Source of the DNA: Jannaschia pohangensis
GTDB lineage: Bacteria; Pseudomonadota; Alphaproteobacteria; Rhodobacterales; Rhodobacteraceae
Length of the DNA stretch: 64,000 nucleotides
Assembly: GCF_900113875.1 (NCBI RefSeq)
Contig: NZ_FORA01000008.1
Coordinates: 18,358 to 82,357, forward strand
Reading direction: 5' to 3'
Position numbers and translations under genes: made by a program. A model generated the notes under the pieces. That model was not told where the DNA came from, did no database searches, and saw only the letters and a list, made by a program, of their open reading frames with translations. Positions 8,910-16,434 of this stretch are shown one piece after another; positions within the stretch are counted from its first letter, which is position 1, and each line of letters starts with the position of its first letter.

Positions 8910-10283
8910 TCAGGCTTTCTTCAGGTGATAGGATTTGGGACGGGTCAGGTTGTGGAAGCCGATCACCGACAGGCCGCCGCCGCGCCCGGTGTCCTTGCAG
9001 CCGGTCCAGCAGAGCGCAGGGTCGAGGTAATCGGCGCGGTTCATGAACACGGTGCCCGTCTCGATCTGGTCGGCAATCGCCTCGGCCCGGGCGGCATCAC
9101 GGGTCCAGATCGACGCGGTCAGGCCGTACTTGCAGTCGTTCATCAGGCGGATCGCCTCGGCGTCGTCCTTGACCGGCATGATGCCCACGACCGGGCCGAA
9201 GCTCTCGTCGCGCATGACCCGCATGTCGTGGGTCACGTCGGTCAGAATCTGCGGCGTGAGGTAGGCGCCGCCATCATCCTCGGGAAAGGTCGCGATATGG
9301 GCCGTGGCGCCGTCGGCGATGGCCTCGGCGATCTGGTCGCGCACCTCCTGGGCGAAACGCACATGCGCCATCGGCCCAAGGGTCGTCTCGGGGTCCAGCG
9401 GATTGCCCAGTTTCAGGCCCCGGACAATCGCCACCGCCTTTTCCAGAAAGGCGTCGAAATGCTGCGCGGCGACATAGATCCGCTCGATCCCGCAGCAGCA
9501 CTGGCCCGCGTTGTACATCGCCCCGTCCATCAGCGTCTCGGCCGCCGCATCCAGATCGGCATCGTCGCAGACATAGCCCGGATCCTTGCCGCCAAGTTCC
9601 AGCCCGATGCCCGTGAAGGTGCCGGCCGCCGCCTGTTCCATCGCCTGACCGCCCCCGACCGAGCCGGTGAAATTCACAAAACCGAAGGACCGGGCCGCGA
9701 TCAGGTCAGAGGTCGTCTGGTGGTCGAGGAAGACATTCTGGAACACATCTTTGGGGACGCCCGCCGCATGGAATGCCCGGGCCATCCGCTCGCCCACCAA
9801 AGGCGTCTGGCTGGCGTGTTTCAGGACCACGGCATTGCCCGCCATCAGGGCCGGCGCGATGGTGTTGATTGCCGTCATGAAGGGATAGTTCCAGGGTGCG
9901 ACCACCAGAACCACGCCATGCGGCACGCGCTTGATGACACGGCGGAAGGCGTCGCTGTCCTCGACCACGATGTCGGCCAGGGCGTCCTTGGCGATCTCTG
10001 CCATGTAGTTGGACCGCTGGTTGAAGCCGCCGAATTCGCCGCCAAAGCGGACGGGGCGGCCCATCTGGTGGGCCAGTTCGGGCACGATCTCGTCGTTCAT
10101 CGCGCCCACGTTTGCGACCCCGGCCAGCACCAGCGCGATCCGGTCTTCCAGCGTCCGCGCGGCCCAATCGACCTGCGCAGCTCTGGCGCGCGCGACGGCG
10201 TCACGCGCCGCCTCGGCCGACAGGGTGGGTCGTTCCGCGTAAACGGACCCGTCAATCGGAGATATGCAGCGGATCATCTTCAA
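8910..10283 (-). CDS. NAD(P)-dependent aldehyde dehydrogenase
   Basis: 457 residues of the ALDH superfamily. The general base Glu lies in LELGGKDPGYV and the catalytic Cys in NAGQCCCGIERIYV (a run of three Cys). VVAPWNYPFMTAINTIAPALMAGN forms part of the cofactor pocket. The ATG at 10283 overlaps the glutamine-synthetase-like stop (ATGA); a second Met at residue 3 is also possible. It probably oxidises the aldehyde made by the adjacent iron alcohol dehydrogenase to an acid. This is comparable to PuuC in the gamma-glutamylated putrescine route, though family members vary widely in substrate. Confidence 0.93.
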   Translation of the reverse strand: MKMIRCISPIDGSVYAERPTLSAEAARDAVARARAAQVDWAARTLEDRIALVLAGVANVGAMNDEIVPELAHQMGRPVRFGGEFGGFNQRSNYMAEIAKDALADIVVEDSDAFRRVIKRVPHGVVLVVAPWNYPFMTAINTIAPALMAGNAVVLKHASQTPLVGERMARAFHAAGVPKDVFQNVFLDHQTTSDLIAARSFGFVNFTGSVGGGQAMEQAAAGTFTGIGLELGGKDPGYVCDDADLDAAAETLMDGAMYNAGQCCCGIERIYVAAQHFDAFLEKAVAIVRGLKLGNPLDPETTLGPMAHVRFAQEVRDQIAEAIADGATAHIATFPEDDGGAYLTPQILTDVTHDMRVMRDESFGPVVGIMPVKDDAEAIRLMNDCKYGLTASIWTRDAARAEAIADQIETGTVFMNRADYLDPALCWTGCKDTGRGGGLSVIGFHNLTRPKSYHLKKA

Positions 10284-11644
10284 GCCCTTTCAAAGCCACG
10301 TGCGATTTCCCAATCGGTCACGACACGGTCGAATTCTTCCTGTTCCCATTCGGCGCAGCGGGTGTAGTGGTCGACCACATCGTCGCCCATGGCCGCCCGC
10401 AGAAACGTCGAGCCGCGCAGCGCCTCGGTCGCGGCCCGCAGGGTTCGGGGAATGTCCTGCGCCTTGGCGTCCTGATAAACGTCGCCGCGCGTCGGCGGGG
10501 CCAGTTCCATACTGTCCTCGATGCCCTTGATCCCGGCGGCCAGCATCGCGGCCTGCGCCAGATAGGGGTTCAGGTCGGAGCCGCCGATCCGGCATTCGAC
10601 GCGAACGCCCTTGGTGCCATCGCCGCAAAGGCGGAATCCTGCGGTCCGGTTGTCGACGGACCAGACCGTCTTGGTCGGCGCGAAGGTACCCTTGGCGAAG
10701 CGTTTGTAGCTGTTCACGTAAGGCGCAAGGAAGAAGGTGTAATCCGGCGAATAGGCGATGAGCCCCGCCATGTAGTGCCGCATCACGTCCGACATGCCCA
10801 GGTCGTCATCCGGGTCATGGAACGCCGGCTCTCCGTCTTTCCAGAGCGACTGGTGCACATGGGACGAGCTGCCCACCTTGCTGTGGTGCCACTTGGGCAG
10901 GAACGTCGCGGCGTGACCCTTCTGCCAGGCGATTTCCTTGATCGCGTTCTTGGCGATCGTGTGATGGTCGGCGCAATCGAGCGCCGGGGCATAGCGGATG
11001 TTAAGTTCTTCCTGCCCGGTCTCGGCCTCGCCCTTGGTGTTCTCGATGGGCAGGCCCGCAGCAAACAGGTGATTGCGGATCGGGCGCATCACACCCTCTT
11101 CCTTGGTGGTCTGGAGGATGTGGTAATCCTCGTTGTAGCCGCTGACCGGCGACAGGTCGCGGAAGCCGCCCTTGCGGATCTCGTCCACGGTCTTCTCGAA
11201 CAGGAAGAACTCCAGCTCGGTCGCCATCATCGCGTCGAAGCCAAGCTCGGCCAGGCGCGCGATCTGCCGTTTCAGGATCTGACGCGGCGAATGGGGCACC
11301 GGTTCGTGGGTGTGGTGATCGAGGATATCGCACAGCACCATCGCCGTCCCCTCGAGCCAGGGCAGACGCCGGATCGTGGTCAGGTCAGGGGCCATGACAT
11401 AGTCGCCATACCCCTTTTCCCAACTGGTCGCGGCATAGCCCGGCGGCGTCGACATCTCCAGGTCGGTGGCCAGCAGGTAGTTGCAGCAATGGGTTTCCCT
11501 GAACGACGTTTCCACGAAATTGACGCCATGGAACCGCTTGCCGAGCAACCGCCCCTGCATGTCCGGAAAACAGACCAGAACCGTATCGATGGACCGGTCC
11601 GCCACCGCGGTCTTGAGCGCCTCGAACGTGAGATTGCCAGCCAT
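10280..11644 (-). CDS. Glutamine-synthetase-like gamma-glutamyl-amine ligase (PuuA/GlnA4-like)
   Basis: 454 residues from the ATG at 11644; the frame continues upstream without coding character. Glutamine synthetase motifs are present: metal ligands in ATELEFFLF and GEAETGQEELNIRYA, SSSHVHQSL, and the arginine-rich glutamate/ATP site ECRIGGSDLNPYLAQAAMLAAG. The adenylylation region of housekeeping GlnA is absent. With amine transporters and two dehydrogenases in the operon, the likely reaction is ATP-dependent joining of glutamate to an amine. Whether it uses putrescine, ethanolamine or another amine cannot be told from sequence. Confidence 0.88.
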   Translation of the reverse strand: MAGNLTFEALKTAVADRSIDTVLVCFPDMQGRLLGKRFHGVNFVETSFRETHCCNYLLATDLEMSTPPGYAATSWEKGYGDYVMAPDLTTIRRLPWLEGTAMVLCDILDHHTHEPVPHSPRQILKRQIARLAELGFDAMMATELEFFLFEKTVDEIRKGGFRDLSPVSGYNEDYHILQTTKEEGVMRPIRNHLFAAGLPIENTKGEAETGQEELNIRYAPALDCADHHTIAKNAIKEIAWQKGHAATFLPKWHHSKVGSSSHVHQSLWKDGEPAFHDPDDDLGMSDVMRHYMAGLIAYSPDYTFFLAPYVNSYKRFAKGTFAPTKTVWSVDNRTAGFRLCGDGTKGVRVECRIGGSDLNPYLAQAAMLAAGIKGIEDSMELAPPTRGDVYQDAKAQDIPRTLRAATEALRGSTFLRAAMGDDVVDHYTRCAEWEQEEFDRVVTDWEIARGFERA

Positions 11645-11716
11645 GTCGCCTCCCCTTCCCCGTGTTGGACCCACCCCGCAGAGGCCTGCGGGATGGTGTG
11701 ATCTGTCTGCGCCGCC

Positions 11717-12754
11717 CTATTCGAAATTGTAAGGGGCGCCGGCCTGGTTGATGACGCTGTTGTACTCCTTGAAGATGTTGACGATCTTCTGGTGCACTTC
11801 GCCTTCCTGGGCCACTTCTTCCCAGAACTCCTTGGCGGCGTTCTCGACCTCGGCCCATTCGTTCGCGGGAACCGAGCGCAGCGCCAGCTTGTCGCCATTG
11901 GCGCGCAGGGCCGCTTCGCCGCCCCAATACCACTGGTTGCGATAGGTGTGCCCGGCCTCGGTCGCGGCCATGACGATGGCCTTCAGATGCTCGGGCAGGT
12001 CGGCCCACCGTTGCTCGTTCACGAACCACGACCCGATCCAGGCCCCCGAGATGTTGTTGGTCAGGAAGTAGTCCGTCACATTGGCCCAACCGACGGTGTA
12101 ATCCTCGGTGATGCCGGACCAGGCCATGCCGTCCAATTCGCCGGTCTGGACGGCGACTTCGGCGTCCTCGTAGGGGATGTTGACCGGCACGACGCCGAAC
12201 TTCGCCAAGAACCGCCCCGCCGTCGGGAAGGTATAGAGCCGCAGGCCGTCGAGGTCGGCGACGCTCGTGATCTCCTTGGTGGTGTTGAAGTTGCACGGGT
12301 CCTGCCCCGCCGCCGACAGCCATTTGACCCCGACCTTGGCATATTCCTCGTCCCAGATTTCCTTCAGGCCGTATTGGTTGAAGAGCACCGGCACATCCAG
12401 AATGTGCTTGGTCGCGAAGGGAAAATAGCCGCCGAACTGCTGAAGCGGCGTGGGCGAAGCCATGGAGTCGTCGTCCGAATGCACCCCGTCGATGGTTCCG
12501 CGCTGAAGCGCTTGGAACAGCTCGCCCGTGGGGACGATCTGGTCTGCATAGAACAGCTCGACCTCCAGCTCGCCGTTGGCGGCGGTGTTGATGTAGTCGA
12601 TGACCGGCTTGGTCACATGCTCACCCAGGGCCGCCCCCGCATAGGTCTGGAAGCGCCATTTGATCGCTTCCTGCGCGCGGGCAATGGATGGCGCCGCCAG
12701 TGTGGCGGCCCCGGCAAGGCCCGCATTCCGAATGAAATTACGTCTTGTCGTCAT
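11717..12754 (-). CDS. TRAP transporter solute-binding protein (DctP family)
   Basis: 345 residues from the ATG at 12754, giving MTTRRNFIRNAGLAGAATLAAP with a twin-arginine motif (TTRRNFIR) and a cleavage region near IARAQ. The mature part begins IKWRFQTYAGAALGEH, as in periplasmic TRAP receptors of the TakP/DctP type. The conserved Arg segment LRLYTFPTAGRFLAKFG, which usually contacts a carboxylate, is present. This suggests an organic-acid or zwitterionic ligand rather than a simple amine. The DctM and DctQ partners are encoded just upstream. Confidence 0.9.
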   Translation of the reverse strand: MTTRRNFIRNAGLAGAATLAAPSIARAQEAIKWRFQTYAGAALGEHVTKPVIDYINTAANGELEVELFYADQIVPTGELFQALQRGTIDGVHSDDDSMASPTPLQQFGGYFPFATKHILDVPVLFNQYGLKEIWDEEYAKVGVKWLSAAGQDPCNFNTTKEITSVADLDGLRLYTFPTAGRFLAKFGVVPVNIPYEDAEVAVQTGELDGMAWSGITEDYTVGWANVTDYFLTNNISGAWIGSWFVNEQRWADLPEHLKAIVMAATEAGHTYRNQWYWGGEAALRANGDKLALRSVPANEWAEVENAAKEFWEEVAQEGEVHQKIVNIFKEYNSVINQAGAPYNFE

Positions 12755-12801
12755 GAGACTCTCCTTGTCTGGTTTCAGCTCCGTTGGCGGAGTTCTTGGG
12801 T

Positions 12802-14127
12802 TTAGTTTCCGTAAACATACGTCGGCAGCCACAGCGCCAGCCCGGGGAAGACCATCACGAGGATGAGCGCCCCGACCATCACCAGCACGAAGGGCCCGAT
12901 GGATCGATAGATGTCCTGAATACTGATCTCGGGAGGGGCCATCGCCCGCATCAGGAAGAGGTTATAGCCGAAGGGCGGCGTCATGTAGGCGATCTGGCAG
13001 GTGATCGTGTAGAGGATCCCATACCATATCAGATCGAAGCCGAGCGCGCCGACCAGCGGCACATAAAGCGGCGCGACGATGACCAGCATGGCGGTGTCAT
13101 CGAGGAATGTCCCCATCAGGATGAAGCTCAGCTGCATCAGGATCAGGATCACCCAGGGGTTCAGGCCAAGCTGTTCGGTGAACAGGTTCTCGATGGCCTT
13201 GACCGCCCCCAGACCATCGAACACCGCGCCGAAGGCCAGGGCGGCCAGGATGATCCACATGAACATGCAGGTGATGCCCAGGGTATTGCGAACCGAATTC
13301 TCGAACACCTCCCGCGTCATCCGCCCCTTGAGAACCGCCGCCATGAACGCCGTGATCGCCCCGATGGCCGAGCTTTCGACAAGCGACGTCCAGCCATTGA
13401 CGAAGGGCACCATCATCACCGCAAAGATCACCAGCGGCAGCAGACCGGCGCGCAGCAGGCGCAGCTTTTCCGCCAGCGGCAGGTCGCGCTCCGCCTTGTC
13501 CAGCGCCGGGCCAAGGGCCGGGTTCTTCCAGCAGCGGACAACGATATAGAGGATGAACATCCCCGCCATCATCAGCCCCGGAACCACGCCCGCCAGCCAC
13601 AGCTGCCCCACCGGTTGCCGCGCGATCATCGCATAAAGCACCAGCACCACCGAAGGCGGCACCAGGATGCCCAGGGATGACCCCGCCTGGATCACCCCCG
13701 TCACCATGCGCTTGTCGTATCCGCGTTTGAGAAGTTCGGGCAGCGCGATGGTCGCCCCGATGGCCATGCCCGCGACACTCAGCCCGTTCATCGCGGAAAT
13801 CAGCACCATCAACCCGATCGTCCCGATGGCCAGCCCGCCGCGCAGGCCCCCCATCCAGACGTGGAACATCTTGTAGAGATCGTCTGCGATCCGCGACTCG
13901 CTCAGGACGTAGCCCATGAAGATGAACATCGGCAGCGTCAGCAACGGATACCATTTCATCAGCTTCATCGCGGCCGCAAATCCGATATCGTGGCCGCCCC
14001 GATCCCCCCACAGCAGCAATGCCGCCACCACGGCGACAAAACCGATGGCCCCGAATACCCGCTGCCCGGTCAGCAGCATCAGCATCATGGTCGAGAACAT
14101 GAGCGTGGCGATCATCTCATAGGGCAT
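12802..14127 (-). CDS. dctM: TRAP transporter large permease (DctM)
   Basis: 441 residues from the ATG at 14127, which overlaps the DctQ stop (ATGA); the longer open frame to 14592 is an artefact of high GC. About 12 hydrophobic segments are visible, with the family signature near VLSESRIADDLYKMFHVWMGG and the SLGILVPPSVVLVLY loop. It drives solute uptake with an ion gradient. It forms one transporter with DctQ and DctP on either side. Confidence 0.93.
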   Translation of the reverse strand: MPYEMIATLMFSTMMLMLLTGQRVFGAIGFVAVVAALLLWGDRGGHDIGFAAAMKLMKWYPLLTLPMFIFMGYVLSESRIADDLYKMFHVWMGGLRGGLAIGTIGLMVLISAMNGLSVAGMAIGATIALPELLKRGYDKRMVTGVIQAGSSLGILVPPSVVLVLYAMIARQPVGQLWLAGVVPGLMMAGMFILYIVVRCWKNPALGPALDKAERDLPLAEKLRLLRAGLLPLVIFAVMMVPFVNGWTSLVESSAIGAITAFMAAVLKGRMTREVFENSVRNTLGITCMFMWIILAALAFGAVFDGLGAVKAIENLFTEQLGLNPWVILILMQLSFILMGTFLDDTAMLVIVAPLYVPLVGALGFDLIWYGILYTITCQIAYMTPPFGYNLFLMRAMAPPEISIQDIYRSIGPFVLVMVGALILVMVFPGLALWLPTYVYGN

Positions 14128-14684
14128 CAGATGTCGGCCCCACGCAGGCGCAGGATGTCCTTGAACAGCTCCGACACGCATTGCAGCAGCATCAGCGCGA
14201 AGCCCACGATCATCACCACCTTGATCGGCCACATGTAGGGACGCCAGGCCGACGACGACCGCTCCAGCGTGCCGACCTCCTCGGTGCCGATGACGACACC
14301 GGCCAGGAAGGACACCGGCGCATCCTGCCAATAGCCGAGCGAATAGGCCGTGGAGCCGATGGCGCCGTAAAGCAGCACGCAGAGATAGAAGATCAGGAAC
14401 AGCACGGTGACCGCGTCGAACCAGGCTTTGCGCCGAACCGACCAACCGCCATAGAGCAGGTCCATCCGCACGTTCGACCCCAGTTGCAGCGAATAGGGCC
14501 CGCCGAGGATGTAATAGCCGACCATCACGAATTGCGCCATTTCCAGCGTCCAGAGCGTGGGCAGGAAGAACGTCTTGCTGACCGACGACCACAGAAGCAC
14601 GCCCATGAGAACGAAAATCCCGTACATCGCGACCCGGCCCAGACGGTAGTTCACCGCATCGACGCCACGGATATAACCGCGCAT
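14127..14684 (-). CDS. dctQ: TRAP transporter small permease (DctQ)
   Basis: 185 residues from the ATG at 14684, which overlaps the upstream stop (ATGA); a second ATG at 14696 would add four residues. Four transmembrane helices are visible, including VAMYGIFVLMGVLLWSSVSK and WFDAVTVLFLIFYLCVLLYG. It is larger than the shortest DctQ proteins because of an extended segment between helices three and four, around residues 110-140. It scaffolds the DctM subunit in the inner membrane. Confidence 0.9.
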   Translation of the reverse strand: MRGYIRGVDAVNYRLGRVAMYGIFVLMGVLLWSSVSKTFFLPTLWTLEMAQFVMVGYYILGGPYSLQLGSNVRMDLLYGGWSVRRKAWFDAVTVLFLIFYLCVLLYGAIGSTAYSLGYWQDAPVSFLAGVVIGTEEVGTLERSSSAWRPYMWPIKVVMIVGFALMLLQCVSELFKDILRLRGADI

Positions 14685-15439
14685 CACGCCCTGCATGCCG
14701 CGACCCCCAGGGACTCCAGCGCCCGGCTGATCCACCCGGTCAGCGTCTGCGCCATCGCGGCCTGCGACGCGGCATCGGCGATCAGGTCATTGCGCACCTC
14801 GATCATCACGTTCAGGTGGCCATGCCGGATCGCATGTTCCCTGAGTGTATGCGTCACCCCGTCCTCGGGGCCATAGGGCACGTTGCGCCGCACGTCGTGG
14901 CCACCCGCCACCTGCAACATCGCATCGGCCAGGCGGCTGTCGCTGTCGTGCAGGATGCCGATTTCCACGTCCCGGACGACGCCGTGAAAGACGGGCGTGA
15001 AGCTGTGCACGGTGATGACGATGGCCTCGCTCCTTCGCGCCACCTCGGCGGCCAGCCGGTCGCGGAAGGGCGTGTAATAGCGCGCGACCCGCGCCTGCCG
15101 CGCCGCGTCGCTCAGGTCGCGGTTACCGGGCAACTCGTAAGCCTCGCTGCGCGCGGGCATCGCGTCGGGCGCGGTCGGCGGGCGGTTGCAGTCGTAAACC
15201 AGCCGCGACACCGTCGCCGAGACCAGCACCGCATCCAGGGCCTGCGACAGGTGTTCGGCCACCGCCATCGCCCCCGGATCCCAGGCCACGTGACTGCGCA
15301 AGGCTTCGGGCGTGGCCCCCAGATCGTTCAACGCCGCCGGGATGTGGGCGCTGGCATGTTCGCAGACCAGAACGATCGCCGACCCGGCTTCGCCGCGCGA
15401 CACCCGAACATTGACCGCATCATCATCCGACAAGACCAT
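14684..15439 (-). CDS. N-formylglutamate amidohydrolase family protein (HutG-like)
   Basis: 251 residues from the ATG at 15439 (GGGGG just upstream); a TTG at 15469 is less likely. The family motif IVLVCEHASAHIP with metal-binding Glu/His lies near the N-terminus, and VITVHSFTPVF is in the middle. Known members hydrolyse N-formylglutamate in histidine breakdown, but no hut genes are nearby. It is the first gene of the minus-strand operon leading into TRAP, ligase and dehydrogenase genes. A role in cleaving a glutamyl or acylated intermediate of that pathway is possible but unproven. Confidence 0.85.
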   Translation of the reverse strand: MVLSDDDAVNVRVSRGEAGSAIVLVCEHASAHIPAALNDLGATPEALRSHVAWDPGAMAVAEHLSQALDAVLVSATVSRLVYDCNRPPTAPDAMPARSEAYELPGNRDLSDAARQARVARYYTPFRDRLAAEVARRSEAIVITVHSFTPVFHGVVRDVEIGILHDSDSRLADAMLQVAGGHDVRRNVPYGPEDGVTHTLREHAIRHGHLNVMIEVRNDLIADAASQAAMAQTLTGWISRALESLGVAACRA

Positions 15440-15501
15440 GGCAACCCCCGGTGTTAGGGTGGTTGCCAAGACCCCGAGATGTCAACACAATTGTGAAAGA
15501 A

Positions 15502-15530
15502 ATATAACACGTCGATCCGCGCTGTTATAT
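15502..15530. promoter_or_regulatory. Inverted-repeat operator candidate between the amine operon and rpiR-type gene
   Basis: Arms ATATAACA (15502-15509) and TGTTATAT (15523-15530) are perfectly complementary, separated by 13 bases, in the 114-bp divergent intergenic region. The AT-rich arms stand out from the GC-rich surroundings. Position and symmetry fit a binding site for the adjacent MurR/RpiR regulator acting on both directions. Confidence 0.6.
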
Positions 15531-15553
15531 CTGTGAATAAAATTGAGGCGCCG

Positions 15554-16426
15554 ATGACCGAGACCGCACAAACCATATCGGATCGCATTCACCAGATGCT
15601 CGACGATCTGACCCGTGCCGAGCGTCAGCTGGCCTTGTCGGTTCTGGAAAACTACCCGGCCTCGGGTCTCGGCCCCCTCGCCATGCTGGCCAGGGATGCA
15701 GAGGTGTCGGTGCCCACGGTCGCGCGCATGGTGCAGAAGCTCGGCTACAAGGGCTACCCCGAGTTCCAGGCCGGCCTGCGCGAGGAGCTCAAGGCGCGCG
15801 GCAAGACCCCGATCGCCAAGCACGACACCTGGGCCGAAGCCGCGCCCTCGGGCCATATCCTCAACCGCTTCACCGAGGCCGTGATCGACAACATCCGGCT
15901 CACCCTGGGGCAGATCGACCCCGCCTCCTTCGACCAGGCTTGCGCCCTCATCGCGGACGAGGCGCATCACCTCTATATCGTCGGCGGGCGCATCACGCAT
16001 ACGCTGGCCGAATATCTTTTCCTGCACATGCAGGTCATCCGCCCCGACGTGACCCATGTGCAATCCACATCGAATACCTGGCCGCACTACCTGCTGAACG
16101 CGAAAGAGGGCGATGTCTTCGTCATCTTCGACGTCCGGCGCTACGAGAACAACACCCTGAAGCTGGCCGAACTGGCCCATGCCCGGGGCGCGCGGATCAT
16201 CCTGATGACCGATCAATGGCGATCCCCGGTGCATCAACTGGCCACCGTATGCCTGAGCAACCGGATCGTCGTGCCCTCGGCCTGGGACAGCGCGACGACG
16301 ATCATGCTGTTGCTCGAGACGATGATTTCGGCGGTCCAGACCCTGAACTGGTCCCAGACCAAGGCCCGGATCGAGGAACTGGAAGACATGTTCGACCAGA
16401 CCAAGCTCTTCCGCAAATTCACCTGA
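15554..16426 (+). CDS. MurR/RpiR family transcriptional regulator
   Basis: 290 residues from the ATG at 15554 with GAGG five bases upstream; a GTG at 15533 lies inside the operator region and is less likely. The N-terminal helix-turn-helix of the RpiR type (residues about 1-80, LARDAEVSVPTVARMVQKLGYKG) is followed by an SIS domain (about 120-250, LYIVGGRITHTLAEY). SIS domains of this family bind phosphosugars or other small ligands. Divergent transcription from the amine/TRAP operon makes it the likely local regulator. It ends 8 bp before the convergent pbpC gene. Confidence 0.92.
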   Translation: MTETAQTISDRIHQMLDDLTRAERQLALSVLENYPASGLGPLAMLARDAEVSVPTVARMVQKLGYKGYPEFQAGLREELKARGKTPIAKHDTWAEAAPSGHILNRFTEAVIDNIRLTLGQIDPASFDQACALIADEAHHLYIVGGRITHTLAEYLFLHMQVIRPDVTHVQSTSNTWPHYLLNAKEGDVFVIFDVRRYENNTLKLAELAHARGARIILMTDQWRSPVHQLATVCLSNRIVVPSAWDSATTIMLLLETMISAVQTLNWSQTKARIEELEDMFDQTKLFRKFT

Positions 16427-16434
16427 CGCACGCG

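Noticed and set aside
7674..10367. Long plus-strand open frame of 897 codons
   Set aside because: Antisense to two well-conserved dehydrogenase genes; its Arg/Gly/His-rich translation has no motifs and reflects high GC.
14128..14592. N-terminal extension of the DctM frame
   Set aside because: Overlaps DctQ in another frame and has no transmembrane or family pattern; the ATG at 14127 forms the usual ATGA junction.
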